A stretch of 64,000 bases of DNA from Clostridium muellerianum (GCF_012926525.1 NZ_JABBNI010000010.1:81692-145691); one strand, 5' to 3'. Positions 26,692 through 35,862 are shown, counted from the stretch's first letter. Made by a program: numbers and translations. Notes: generated by a model not told the origin, from the sequence alone.

Positions 26692-27435
26692 ATGAAAATT
26701 GATTTAATAATTTCTGCAGATGATATAAAAAAGGACAAAGTGCAGGAAAAGTCTGTAGTGGTTATAGACATGCTTAGGGCAACTTCAGTAATAACAACAG
26801 CAATGAATAATGGATGTTTGAGTGTGGTACCTGTTCTTACTATAGAAGAAGCTTTAAAAATAAGTAGTACAAATAGAGATAAATATATACTTGGTGGAGA
26901 AAGAAAAGCACTTAAAATAAAAGGTTTTGATTGTGCTAATTCTCCTTTAGAATATAAAGAAGATTTAGTTGAAAATAAAACTTTAGTTATGACTACGAGT
27001 AATGGGACAAGAGCTATTAAAGGAAGTATAGGGGCTAAAAATATTTTGATAGGGTCATTAATAAATGCTAAAGCAGTAGCAAATAAGCTTTTAGAATTGG
27101 ATAATGATGTCCAGATAGTAAATGCAGGAACTTATGGACAGTTTTCCATAGATGATTTTATATGTTCAGGATATATTATAGATTGTTTATTAAAAAATGC
27201 AACAAATGTAGAACTTACAGATATAGCAAAAACTTCTCACTATATTTATACTGAAAACCAGGATATAATGAGTTTCATACACTATGCTAGTCATTATAAA
27301 AGAATTAAAGAATTGAAGTTAGAAGAAGATTTAAAATATTGTTGTACTAAAGATATAATAGATATTGTACCAGAATATAGAGATGGAATTATAAAGGTTT
27401 ATGATAAATTGTACAAAGAGAAAACTATAGTTTAA
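26692..27435 (+). CDS. comB: probable 2-phosphosulfolactate phosphatase
   Basis: ComB hydrolyses 2-phosphosulfolactate to sulfolactate, a step first described in coenzyme M synthesis, and homologues occur widely in non-methanogens. The 247-residue protein matches the family: VVIDMLRATSVITTAM near residue 22, GGERKALKIKGFDCANSP, and MTTSNGTRAI. The other pathway genes (comA, comC) are absent here, so the biological product in this organism is unclear. It ends 28 bp before the fold-back element. Confidence 0.88.
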   Translation: MKIDLIISADDIKKDKVQEKSVVVIDMLRATSVITTAMNNGCLSVVPVLTIEEALKISSTNRDKYILGGERKALKIKGFDCANSPLEYKEDLVENKTLVMTTSNGTRAIKGSIGAKNILIGSLINAKAVANKLLELDNDVQIVNAGTYGQFSIDDFICSGYIIDCLLKNATNVELTDIAKTSHYIYTENQDIMSFIHYASHYKRIKELKLEEDLKYCCTKDIIDIVPEYRDGIIKVYDKLYKEKTIV

Positions 27436-27462
27436 GAGAGGCTACTGTTTCACACGATGAGC

Positions 27463-27797
27463 ATATTGCGACGCAACTAGATATTAAAGTACAGTGGTAG
27501 TTTTGATTTTAACTGTTACTACGTGATATATAATAAGTGTTTCATCACTGCTAAATGTTTTTAATTATTCTAAGCTCAAAGTTTATGAAAACCTAAGAAT
27601 TTTGCCAAACTCAGTTTCCTCAAACAAGGCTAAAGTTCTAAGGCTTTAATGAACTTCTTGCTAAGAATAATAAAAAAACAATTTAGCTAATGTGATGAAA
27701 CACTTATTATATATCTCTACATAAAAGTTAAAATCAAAACTAGTAACTCCAGTTGTACAGCTTAACGTTTCTTCGGTTACTTGTGCCGCATTATTTT
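27463..27797. repeat. 335-bp fold-back element filling the gap between convergent genes
   Basis: Almost the whole gap is one imperfect inverted repeat. The left arm (about 27463-27608) is complementary to the right arm (about 27629-27797), around an apex of about 20 nt. Perfect blocks include 24 bp (27525-27548 with 27692-27715) and 16 bp (27498-27513 with 27727-27742). Several mismatches become G-U pairs in RNA. No ORF, target-site duplication or transposase is visible. It could be a MITE-like element, a structured RNA, or an elaborate bidirectional terminator. Confidence 0.8.
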
Positions 27798-28972
27798 TAT
27801 ACAACCTGGAATATATAAAATTTTAAATAATAAGATTCATCTGAATTCCAAAGAATAGGATGATCGGAGGCTTGAGTTCTAAATTCAACTTGTCTTAACA
27901 TTCTTCTTGCATCTTTTGCAGCATCAGAAATTGTCTTTTTAAAAAGCTCTGGATCCATAAAATGAGAGCAGGAACAAGTAATAAGGAATCCCCCTGATTT
28001 CACCATTTTAATTCCTCTTAAGTTAATTTCTTTATATCCTCTAACAGCACTTTTTATAGTTGATCTAGATTTTGTAAAAGCGGGAGGATCAAGAATTACT
28101 ACATCATATTTTCTGCCTTCGGCTGCCCATTCGTGGAGAACATCAAAAGCATTGTGACATTCAAATTTAACTGTATCAGATAATCCATTAAGTTCAGCAT
28201 TCTTACGAGCGTCATCTATTGCAAGTTGTGATATGTCAATTCCGAGTACACTTTTAGCACCAGCAATACCTGCATTTAGTGCAAATGATCCAGTATGAGT
28301 AAAACAATCTAAAACATCTGCATCTTTACATATTTTATGTATAGCATGTCGGTTTTCTTTTTGATCTAAAAAGAAACCTGTTTTTTGTCCATTTTCGATA
28401 TCAACATGATATTTAACACCATTTTCAACAATCTCAAATGTAGTATCAAAAGGTTCTGTTAGGAAGCCTTTTGTTTGTTCCATGCCTTCAAGTCCGCGAA
28501 CCTTTGCATCACTTCTTTCATAAACACCTTTTGCACCAAAGTCTTCTTTAAGTATTTCAACTACAATAGATTTGTATTTGTCAATTCCAAGAGCTAATGA
28601 TTGAATAACATAATAATCTTCATATTTATCTATTATAAGGCCGGGTATAAAATCAGCTTCACCAAATAAAAATCTGCAGCTTGAAGTATCTATAACCTTT
28701 TTTCTATACTCCCAAGCATTATGAAGTCTTTTTCTGAAAAATTCCTTATCTATTTCTTCATTTATATCCCTAGTCATAATTCTTATTGTAATTTTTGATA
28801 CATCATTTATATAACCTTTACCTATAAAATGTTCCTTAAAATTGTACACTTCTACAATATCACCATTTTCATAAGTACCATCGTAGCCTTCTATTTCTGT
28901 AGTATATATCCATGGGTGTCCATTTTCAGCTTTTCTACCCATGCCTTTATATAAATAAAATTTACAAGACAT
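27797..28972 (-). CDS. RlmI-like class I SAM-dependent rRNA methyltransferase
   Basis: This 391-residue protein has the PUA-EEHEP-methyltransferase build of RlmI, which makes m5C1962 in E. coli 23S rRNA. An N-terminal PUA-like domain includes NGHPWIYTTEI, followed by a middle domain (GLIIDKYEDYYVIQ, GFFLDQKENR) and a Rossmann methyltransferase core with VLDCFTHTGSFALNAG (SAM loop), GIDIS and the catalytic ILDPPAFTKS. A conserved CSCSHF follows. The exact rRNA base is inferred from the family. Its last bases overlap the end of the fold-back element. Confidence 0.88.
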   Translation of the reverse strand: MSCKFYLYKGMGRKAENGHPWIYTTEIEGYDGTYENGDIVEVYNFKEHFIGKGYINDVSKITIRIMTRDINEEIDKEFFRKRLHNAWEYRKKVIDTSSCRFLFGEADFIPGLIIDKYEDYYVIQSLALGIDKYKSIVVEILKEDFGAKGVYERSDAKVRGLEGMEQTKGFLTEPFDTTFEIVENGVKYHVDIENGQKTGFFLDQKENRHAIHKICKDADVLDCFTHTGSFALNAGIAGAKSVLGIDISQLAIDDARKNAELNGLSDTVKFECHNAFDVLHEWAAEGRKYDVVILDPPAFTKSRSTIKSAVRGYKEINLRGIKMVKSGGFLITCSCSHFMDPELFKKTISDAAKDARRMLRQVEFRTQASDHPILWNSDESYYLKFYIFQVV

Positions 28973-29130
28973 TAATATTTACCTCCCTGATTTTGTTCAT
29001 TATGTAGTATACCACAACTGAAAAATTAATAATATACAAAAATGTAACTAAAAATCTTTTGACATAATGTATATGTATAAATTAAACTATTTCTATATGT
29101 TTAAATACGAAAGATTTGAGGAGATGAAAA

Positions 29131-30687
29131 ATGAGTATATTAACAGTTAAAAATTTAAGTCATGGTTTTGGAGACAGAGCCATATTTGAAGATGTCTCAT
29201 TTAGATTATTAAAGGGAGAGCATGTAGGACTTATAGGAGCTAATGGAGAAGGTAAGTCAACGTTTATGAATATAGTAACAGGAAAACTCATGCCAGATGA
29301 CGGTAAAATCGAGTGGTCTAATAGAGTTAGAGTTGGATATATGGATCAACATGCGCAATTACAAAAGGGACAAACTATAAGAGATGTACTGAAACAAGCA
29401 TTCGATTATCTTTTTGATCTTGAAAAGGAAATGATAGAAATAACAGATAAAATGGCAGAAGCATCACCAGAGGAATTGGAAAAACTTTTAGATCAAATGG
29501 GTACTATCCAGGACCTACTTGATAATAACGGTTTTTATGTTATAGATGTAAAAGTTGAAGAGGTTGCAGGAGGACTTGGACTTAGGGATGTAGGATTAGA
29601 TAAGGATGTATCAGATTTAAGTGGAGGACAAAGAACAAAAGTGTTACTTGCTAAGTTACTGCTTGAAAATCCAGATATATTACTTTTAGATGAGCCTACT
29701 AACTATTTAGATGAACAACATATAGAATGGTTAAAAATATATTTAAAAAATTATGAAAATGCTTTTATTCTTATATCACATGATATTCCTTTTTTAAATA
29801 GTGTTATAAATTTAATATATCATATGGAAAATAGGCAGCTTACAAGATATGTAGGGGATTATGACAATTTTATGAGAGTTCATGAGGCTAATAAAAAACA
29901 GTTGGAAGCAGCCTATGAAAGACAGCAAAAGGAGATAGCTAGACTTGAGGATTTTGTGGCTAGAAATAAGGCAAGGGTAGCCACTACTGGTATGGCTAGG
30001 GCAAGGCAGAAGCAGTTAGATAAAATAGATAGAATAGAAATTGCTAAAGAAAAAGTAAAACCTGAGTTTAACTTTAAAGTAGCTAGAGCTTCTGGAAAGG
30101 TTATATTTGAAACTACGGATTTAGTAATAGGATATGATACGCCTCTTTCAAAGCCTTTAAATTTAAGGATGGAAAGAGGAGATAAAATTGCTTTAGTGGG
30201 GGCTAATGGTTTAGGAAAGAGTACTTTATTAAAAAGTTTATTAGGTCAAATAAAGCCTTTATCAGGTAAAGCTCAATTAGGAGATTATCAATATATAGGA
30301 TATTTTGAACAGGAGAGTAAAGAAGCAAATTATAATACTTGTATAGAAGAATTATGGAGGGAATTTCCTTCATTTAGTCAATATGAAGTAAGAGCAGCTT
30401 TAGCTAAATGTGGTCTTACTACTAAGCATATAGAGAGTAAAATATTAGTTTTAAGTGGAGGAGAACAAGCCAAAGTAAGATTGTGCAAAATGATAAATAG
30501 AGAAACTAATATATTAATATTAGACGAACCCACAAATCACTTAGATGTAGATGCAAAAGATGAATTAAAAAGAGCACTGAAAGAATATAAAGGAAGTATT
30601 CTCTTAGTATGCCATGAACCAGATTTTTATAAAGATGTAGTTACTGATGTTTGGAATTGTGAAGAATGGACAACTAAAATTGTTTAA
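29131..30687 (+). CDS. ABC-F family ATPase
   Basis: A 518-residue soluble double ABC ATPase without membrane domain, the ABC-F class that acts on ribosomes. Domain 1 has Walker A GANGEGKST, signature LSGGQRTKV and Walker B ILLLDEPTNYLD. Domain 2 has GANGLGKST, LSGGEQAKV and ILILDEPTNHLD. The P-site tRNA-interaction motif linker (about 240-320) carries the expected long charged helical pair. It resembles the YkpA/YbiT subgroup, which includes translation factors; an antibiotic-resistance role is possible but not indicated. GAGGAG precedes the ATG. Confidence 0.9.
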   Translation: MSILTVKNLSHGFGDRAIFEDVSFRLLKGEHVGLIGANGEGKSTFMNIVTGKLMPDDGKIEWSNRVRVGYMDQHAQLQKGQTIRDVLKQAFDYLFDLEKEMIEITDKMAEASPEELEKLLDQMGTIQDLLDNNGFYVIDVKVEEVAGGLGLRDVGLDKDVSDLSGGQRTKVLLAKLLLENPDILLLDEPTNYLDEQHIEWLKIYLKNYENAFILISHDIPFLNSVINLIYHMENRQLTRYVGDYDNFMRVHEANKKQLEAAYERQQKEIARLEDFVARNKARVATTGMARARQKQLDKIDRIEIAKEKVKPEFNFKVARASGKVIFETTDLVIGYDTPLSKPLNLRMERGDKIALVGANGLGKSTLLKSLLGQIKPLSGKAQLGDYQYIGYFEQESKEANYNTCIEELWREFPSFSQYEVRAALAKCGLTTKHIESKILVLSGGEQAKVRLCKMINRETNILILDEPTNHLDVDAKDELKRALKEYKGSILLVCHEPDFYKDVVTDVWNCEEWTTKIV

Positions 30688-30739
30688 TAACAAACAATAT
30701 TTACTATAGCATTGCAAATGAACTTAATATTAAGAGTGG

Positions 30740-30773
30740 AAAGCAATAATATTGTTATTAGTATTATTGCTTT
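30740..30773 (+). terminator. terminator of the ABC-F gene
   Basis: An 11-12 bp stem (30740-30751 with 30762-30773) is followed by TTT and A/T-rich sequence. Confidence 0.85.
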
Positions 30774-30806
30774 TTTGTATTCAATTTGCTGAAGTTATAT
30801 TTATGA

Positions 30807-30901
30807 TATAATTTAAGAGAAAATTGCTAAATATAGCATGAAGATTATTGATAAACTTTGTCAGTACTCATGCAACTTATTTTATTATTAGCAATTTTTC
30901 T
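30807..30901 (+). promoter_or_regulatory. structured 5' leader and -10 element before the ArAE membrane protein gene
   Basis: TATAAT at 30807-30812 would start transcription near 30818. Starting exactly there, GAGAAAATTGCTAA (30817-30830) pairs with TTAGCAATTTTTCTC (about 30887-30901), with one bulge. An inner GCATGA/TCATGC stem (30836-30841 with 30868-30873) sits within it. The closing arm ends in TTTTTCTC, so it may terminate. No known riboswitch class was recognised. Confidence 0.5.
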
Positions 30902-30979
30902 CAAAATCATTATCCCAAATGAAAATAATTACTTTGAACACTTATATAAGATAGATATTTATGAAGGGTGGATGATTAT

Positions 30980-31945
30980 ATGAAGAGATTTGTTGGATTA
31001 AGAATATTAAAAACAGCAATAGGTGCATCACTTGCTATTGTTATTGCGGAGTATTTAGGATTAAGATATGCTGCAGCTGCTGGAATTATAACCATTTTAA
31101 GTATTCAAAATACTAAAAAAACATCAATAAAGTTAGCCTTCCAAAGGATTGAATCTACCATTTTAGCTTTGCTAATTTCAAGTATATTATTTTTGATTTT
31201 TGGATTTAACCCTTTTACTTTTGGAGTATATTTAGTTATTTTTATTCCACTTACAGTTATTTTAAAAATTACAGATGGAATTGTTGTGAGTTCAGTTTTA
31301 GTTACGCACTTATTAGCTGTGAAATCAATATCTATGTTTTGGATAAAGAATGAACTTTTACTTATGGCCGTTGGGGCAGGAATTGGTATAATTCTTAATA
31401 TTTATATGCCTAAAATAGAAAATGAAATCAAAGAAACTCAACAAAATATCGAAGAATGTATGCGTAAAATTTTATTTCAAATGGCAGAAAGTTTGAGAAA
31501 TCAATCAATTGATATAGAAGAAAAGCTATTTAATGAATTAGAAAAAATACTAAAATGTGGCACAAATAGAGCATATACACATCTAAATAATTATATAATT
31601 AATGATGTGAAATATTATGTTCAATATATGGAAATGAGAACTTTACAATATGAAATATTAAAATATATGAGAAGCCATTTTACTAAATTTTATATGACTT
31701 TTGAACAGACTGAAATTGTTGCAGCATTTACAGAAAAAGTTGCGTTAGACTTCGGAGAATACAATACAGCTGAAGAACTTTTAAATGAATTAAATGAAGT
31801 TATAAATATTTTTAAGGTTCAAGAACTTCCTAAAACTAGAGAGGAATTTGAAAACAGAGCAATGCTTTTTCAATTTTTAAATGATATGGAAGCTCTTTTG
31901 AAATTAAAGAAAAATTTCACAAAAAATTATAAGCATATCCTATAA
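30980..31945 (+). CDS. aromatic acid exporter family (ArAE/DUF939) membrane protein
   Basis: From the ATG at 30980 (GGGTGG upstream; GTG at 30968 is an alternative) the protein is 321 residues. Four or more membrane segments fill the first 140 residues (LRILKTAIGASLAIVIAEYLGL, AAAAGIITILSIQNTKKTS, then ALLISSILFLIFG and LAVKSISMFWI), the pattern of ArAE_1/FUSC-like proteins (COG4129). The second half (about 150-321) is a soluble helical domain matching the ArAE C-terminal part. Export of small organic acids is the family hypothesis; the substrate is unknown. Confidence 0.82.
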   Translation: MKRFVGLRILKTAIGASLAIVIAEYLGLRYAAAAGIITILSIQNTKKTSIKLAFQRIESTILALLISSILFLIFGFNPFTFGVYLVIFIPLTVILKITDGIVVSSVLVTHLLAVKSISMFWIKNELLLMAVGAGIGIILNIYMPKIENEIKETQQNIEECMRKILFQMAESLRNQSIDIEEKLFNELEKILKCGTNRAYTHLNNYIINDVKYYVQYMEMRTLQYEILKYMRSHFTKFYMTFEQTEIVAAFTEKVALDFGEYNTAEELLNELNEVINIFKVQELPKTREEFENRAMLFQFLNDMEALLKLKKNFTKNYKHIL

Positions 31946-32012
31946 GTAATAAAAATACATATCATATGTAGTTTTGTTGGACAACTAAAATTGTATAGGA
32001 AATAGAATAAAT

Positions 32013-32068
32013 TGTATAAAATGAGAAAAGGATTAATCTTGTGGTTAATCCTTTTCTCATTTTATACA
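32013..32068. terminator. 24-bp perfect-stem bidirectional terminator
   Basis: Arms at 32013-32036 and 32045-32068 are perfectly complementary over 24 bp around an 8-nt loop. It lies between convergent genes, ten bases from the stop of the minus-strand one. Confidence 0.93.
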
Positions 32069-32078
32069 TTACTCTACT

Positions 32079-32480
32079 TTATTTATTATTGGGATTAATA
32101 AACTCACTTTTTACCCATCCTTTAGTATTAACATTTCTATTATCTATAATAGAAATTTCGTACCATAGTTTATCTTCAATTTTTGCACTGCATAATATTT
32201 TTATATTAGTGTTTTTAGGTATTGAGTTAAGTATTATCGAATTATCAATTGGATGAATATACAAATTGCAAGTGTTTGTAATAAAAGCTTCAGTAAAATT
32301 AGGTTTTATATATTCAACAGCTGTACCTGAAACTTTATTGAGTTCTATTTTTTTTATTAAATTATTATTTTGTTGTTTTAGTAATAGGATTTGCTTTCGT
32401 TGATTAGATATTTCATTGGTAAAGTGATACAGCATAAATAAAATTCCACCTGCAGCAAGTACAAATAGTAAAAACAACAT
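32079..32480 (-). CDS. membrane-anchored SH3-like domain protein
   Basis: A 133-residue protein with an N-terminal membrane segment (LFLLFVLAAGGILFMLYHF), a short coiled coil (about 25-47, rich in Q, N, K, I and L in heptads) and a C-terminal bacterial SH3-like domain (about 65-130) ending in LWYEISIID...TKGWVKSEFI. The SH3 part would lie outside the membrane, as in wall-sensing or wall-binding proteins. No partner is identified. AAGGAG precedes the ATG. Confidence 0.75.
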   Translation of the reverse strand: MLFLLFVLAAGGILFMLYHFTNEISNQRKQILLLKQQNNNLIKKIELNKVSGTAVEYIKPNFTEAFITNTCNLYIHPIDNSIILNSIPKNTNIKILCSAKIEDKLWYEISIIDNRNVNTKGWVKSEFINPNNK

Positions 32481-32776
32481 GAAAAAACTCCTTTTAAAAT
32501 TTATATACTAGTAATATATTCATGACTTTAATAAATTTATACAAATCCTTATTAAAAAAATCTATTTATTACATTTTGATTACCTGTTAATACAATTTAA
32601 TAAAATTAGTAAAATACATTACGATATAAACAAGTGAAGTAAAATATAATATTTTTATCAAATGATTTTTAGAAGAATTTATCCAGGGATGTATCAATTG
32701 TTATTTTTCACCTAAGAAGGATGGATGATTTACGTATGGTAGCCAGCGGATAAAATTATAGTGAGGGAGTGATATT
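32481..32776. other. intergenic region between divergent genes
   Basis: About 295 bp, A+T-rich except for a patch at about 32711-32760 (around GGTAGCCAGCGG) that stands out by base composition just before the next ribosome site. I could not match that patch to any riboswitch core. No promoter of good quality is visible on the plus strand. Confidence 0.35.
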
Positions 32777-33640
32777 ATGAGAGTAGGTTTTTCATCACAG
32801 CAAAATACATCACAAATAAGAAGTTTATCTAATAGCAAGGATAAAAATGTAAAAGATGATGGGGAAAGAAGAAACGTTTCCAAAAGCATGAAAAATGGAG
32901 TTCAAAGTGGGAAAACAAAGAAAAAGAGTCCTTTAGAAATCCTAATGGAACAAAAATCACAGTTAGAGGATAACAAAAATACTATTGTAGCAGAGGGATT
33001 AAAAAATGGGGAGGATGCGGTTTCTATAAAACAAAAAACCGCAGATATTGATAAACAAATTCAAGAACTTGATAATCAAATTAGCAAACTTCAATTAGAA
33101 GATAAACGTAAAGCCCTTGGTGAAGATAAAAGTAAAAATAAAAAGTCTAAAGGGGAAGTATCAAACAACAATTCTGAAAGTAATTCAAAAAAGACAGCAT
33201 CCTTAGATGGCCTTTTAAATGTTTCTGTAGGATTCAATAACTTTAAAAACTTGTCACATATAAGAAATAATATTAAAGGTAATATAAGAGAGTTAAAAGC
33301 TGACATAGAATTTGATGTGAAGTTTAGACATATTGATCCTGTTACAAGTAAAAAAAATTTAGCTAAGATGGAAGAAAGTATTAATAATGTAGATGAAAAG
33401 ATAAGTGAAAGTCTTAAAGACATAAATAATGAAACTAAAAGAAATATAAAAGCTAAAAATTCTGACACTATTATTGATATAAATGGAGAACCGAACCACA
33501 AAACTAGCAACTCAAGTTCAGAAGATAAAAGTAAGTTATCTATAGAACAACAGAAAATTGAAGAAAACATTAAACGTTATGTGGATAATGTTAAAGATAA
33601 GTCTATAAGTAATGGTGAAAAGATTAATAATATAGCTTAA
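32777..33640 (+). CDS. hydrophilic coiled-coil protein of unknown function
   Basis: A 287-residue, highly charged protein without signal peptide or membrane segment. Residues about 52-115 form a coiled coil (ILMEQKSQLEDNK, then IDKQIQELDNQISKLQ), similar in style to FlxA-like domains. Low-complexity Ser/Asn/Lys segments (about 118-140 and 235-250) flank a second helical region (160-225). Rich in Lys, Asn, Ser and Asp. GAGGGAG precedes the ATG. It sits upstream of an Agr-like two-component pair but is separated from it by a hairpin and a separate -10. Confidence 0.6.
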   Translation: MRVGFSSQQNTSQIRSLSNSKDKNVKDDGERRNVSKSMKNGVQSGKTKKKSPLEILMEQKSQLEDNKNTIVAEGLKNGEDAVSIKQKTADIDKQIQELDNQISKLQLEDKRKALGEDKSKNKKSKGEVSNNNSESNSKKTASLDGLLNVSVGFNNFKNLSHIRNNIKGNIRELKADIEFDVKFRHIDPVTSKKNLAKMEESINNVDEKISESLKDINNETKRNIKAKNSDTIIDINGEPNHKTSNSSSEDKSKLSIEQQKIEENIKRYVDNVKDKSISNGEKINNIA

Positions 33641-33664
33641 AAATCACCGTATGCATATGTCTAT

Positions 33665-33697
33665 TTAAACCTGTGGAAAGTGTATCCACAGGTTTAA
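33665..33697 (+). terminator. hairpin after the coiled-coil gene
   Basis: Perfect 13-bp stem (33665-33677 with 33685-33697). No T-run follows, so termination may be weak. An extended -10 (TGTTATAAT, 33702-33710) just downstream probably starts the two-component operon. Confidence 0.6.
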
Positions 33698-33728
33698 TGC
33701 ATGTTATAATTGTATATGGGGTGGTTTA

Positions 33729-34436
33729 ATGTTGAAAATAGCTATTTGTGAGGATGAAAGCAATCAAAGACAAGGAATAGTTAATATAATAGAAAAGTAT
33801 TTAAGTTTAGCAAAAAAGCAGCATGAAATAGTTCAGTTTGTAAATGGTGAACAATTAATGTCATCAATTTTAGATTTTGATATATATTTTTTAGATATAC
33901 TTATGAATAAAATTACAGGTATAGACGCTGCAAAGAAGATTAGATCCATAAATGAGAAAGCCATTATTGTATTTATATCAGGTATTAAGGACTATGTTTT
34001 TGAAGCTTTTGATGTAAGAGCTTTTAATTATATTTTAAAACCTGTTAATGAAGAAAAATTAAGAAAAGTTCTGTATTCGGCTTTGGAGGAAATTGACAAG
34101 AAAGATAAATTTATTATTGCTAAAACTATTAGTCAAAAAACTAAGATTTTTTTAAAGGATATAATGTATATAGAATCAGAAAAAAGAAAGTTAAAAATAC
34201 ATACCACTTATGACGTTATTGAATATTATTATAAGCTTTATGATATGGAGCAGGAACTTTGCAAGGATAACTTTTTTAGATGTCATAAAAGTTACATTGT
34301 TAATTTAATGTATGTTTATAGTTATGATAATACTTTTATAACCTTAAAAAATTTAGATAAAATATATGTTTCTAAATACAAATTAAATGATTTTTCTAAA
34401 GCATTTATGTACTATTTAAAAAATGAAGGGCAATAA
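33729..34436 (+). CDS. LytTR-family response regulator (AgrA-like)
   Basis: A 235-residue response regulator. The receiver domain (1-120) has the acidic pair Glu8-Asp9, the phosphoacceptor Asp56 (IYFLDILMNKITG) and Lys in ILKPVNEE. The C-terminal LytTR DNA-binding domain (about 135-232) has the typical IMYIESEKRKLKIHT and FFRCHKSYIVNL segments. AgrA and VirR-type regulators of virulence and peptide signalling belong here. It is transcribed with the GHKL kinase 2 bp downstream. Confidence 0.92.
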   Translation: MLKIAICEDESNQRQGIVNIIEKYLSLAKKQHEIVQFVNGEQLMSSILDFDIYFLDILMNKITGIDAAKKIRSINEKAIIVFISGIKDYVFEAFDVRAFNYILKPVNEEKLRKVLYSALEEIDKKDKFIIAKTISQKTKIFLKDIMYIESEKRKLKIHTTYDVIEYYYKLYDMEQELCKDNFFRCHKSYIVNLMYVYSYDNTFITLKNLDKIYVSKYKLNDFSKAFMYYLKNEGQ

Positions 34437-34438
34437 AT

Positions 34439-35812
34439 ATGGATAAACAACAAATATTTAAAAGTATAGAATTTTTATCACAATGGTTAAGTTTACCCTT
34501 TCTGTATGCAGTAGAATATTACTTTTATAAAAGGTTTCTAGGATTTAAAACAAGAGCTGAGAAATTTATTATATGTGCATTGTTTTTTACAATCATTAGC
34601 TTTTATATTTCGAAATTTCAATCTGAAACATTAAGCAAAATAGTAAATAATTTAATTTGGTTATCTATAATATGTTTTTTATGTAAAGGAAGTTTTACCA
34701 CTAAACTTTATGCAGTTATTGTTGAGAATGCAATACAAGTGCTTATTAGTACAGCTTTTTTAATAGTTGATTTTAAAGTGCTTCCTATGACACATAGTGA
34801 AAGCATGTCTTTAAATGAACATATGATTATTAGTTCATTTAATATTATATTTAGTGATTTTACGAAAATTATTTTATTATTTATATTTTTAAAGATTATT
34901 TGTAATTTATTAAACTTAAATGGCAAAAAAATCAATTTATATGAAGGTTTATGCTTATTAATTCCCAGTTTATCCATTTATAGTTTAGCAACTATTTTTT
35001 ATATTATTCAAGTAGTTAAAATTAACAATAAAGAATATTATTTGGCTTATTTGTTTCCTGGAATTTATTGTATTTTACCTTTTGTAAGTTTTGCACTTAT
35101 GATATCAATATTAATTACAGTGTATATATTTCAAAAAATGCTTCAGGGAAAGGAAGAGATGCAAAAAAATATGCTTATGCAGCAGCAGTTTAATTTACAG
35201 TGTAACCATAGTAAAAATGTTGAAGGACTTTACAAAGGAATAAGAAGTGTAATGCATGATATGAATAATCATCTTAGCTGCTTAAAAATTTTAGCTATTA
35301 ACAATAATATAGAAGAAATAAAAAGATACATTGACAATATTGGGCAAACTATAAGTAAACTTGATTTTAAAATAAAAACAGGAAATCCTATATCAGATGC
35401 GGTCATAAACCAAAAGTATAATATAGCAAAAGTTGAAGGAATAAAGTTTATCTGTGATTTTATGATGCCTAAAAAAACTTTAATAGAACCTGTAGATTTA
35501 TGTGTTGTTTTAAGTAATGCATTAGATAATTCAATTGAGGCTTGTAAGAGAATTGTAAACAGTGATATTGATAAAAAGATATGCATAAAATCTTATACTA
35601 GGAATATATATTTAATAATTGAGATTTCAAATACAACTGTGGATAGAATTCAATATGTTCAAGATAAAATCAGTACTATAAAATCAGATAAATTTAATCA
35701 TGGTATAGGAATTTCTAATATAGAAGCTACTGTAAAAAAATATAATGGTATAGTCGATATAATAGAAGAAAAGAATAAGTTTATCCTTAACTTTATGCTA
35801 AAGATAAAATAA
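34439..35812 (+). CDS. GHKL sensor histidine kinase (AgrC-like)
   Basis: A 457-residue HPK10-type kinase: about six membrane segments in residues 15-235, a helical linker, the phosphoacceptor His273 in SVMHDMNNHLSCLK, the N-box VVLSNALDNSIEACKR, and a short ATP lid region with GIGISNIEATVKKYNG. This is the design of AgrC, which senses cyclic peptides, and of related clostridial kinases. No agrB or agrD-like gene is found next to it, so its signal is unknown. Confidence 0.9.
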   Translation: MDKQQIFKSIEFLSQWLSLPFLYAVEYYFYKRFLGFKTRAEKFIICALFFTIISFYISKFQSETLSKIVNNLIWLSIICFLCKGSFTTKLYAVIVENAIQVLISTAFLIVDFKVLPMTHSESMSLNEHMIISSFNIIFSDFTKIILLFIFLKIICNLLNLNGKKINLYEGLCLLIPSLSIYSLATIFYIIQVVKINNKEYYLAYLFPGIYCILPFVSFALMISILITVYIFQKMLQGKEEMQKNMLMQQQFNLQCNHSKNVEGLYKGIRSVMHDMNNHLSCLKILAINNNIEEIKRYIDNIGQTISKLDFKIKTGNPISDAVINQKYNIAKVEGIKFICDFMMPKKTLIEPVDLCVVLSNALDNSIEACKRIVNSDIDKKICIKSYTRNIYLIIEISNTTVDRIQYVQDKISTIKSDKFNHGIGISNIEATVKKYNGIVDIIEEKNKFILNFMLKIK

Positions 35813-35831
35813 ATATAAATAAACACATAAA

Positions 35832-35862
35832 ATTAAAGGTTAATTATGTATTAACCTTTAAT
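35832..35862. terminator. terminator between kinase and HAD phosphatase genes
   Basis: Perfect 12-bp stem ATTAAAGGTTAA (35832-35843) with 35851-35862 and a 7-nt loop, between convergent genes. Confidence 0.82.

Noticed and set aside
32711..32770. Possible cyclic di-GMP (GEMM) riboswitch, suggested by GGTAGCCAGCGG
   Set aside because: The required GGGCAAACC and tetraloop-receptor elements are absent.
33091..33570. 159-codon minus-strand frame inside the coiled-coil gene
   Set aside because: It is the reverse of a Lys/Asn/Ser-rich coding sequence, giving a Leu/Phe/Ser-rich artificial peptide; no ribosome site.
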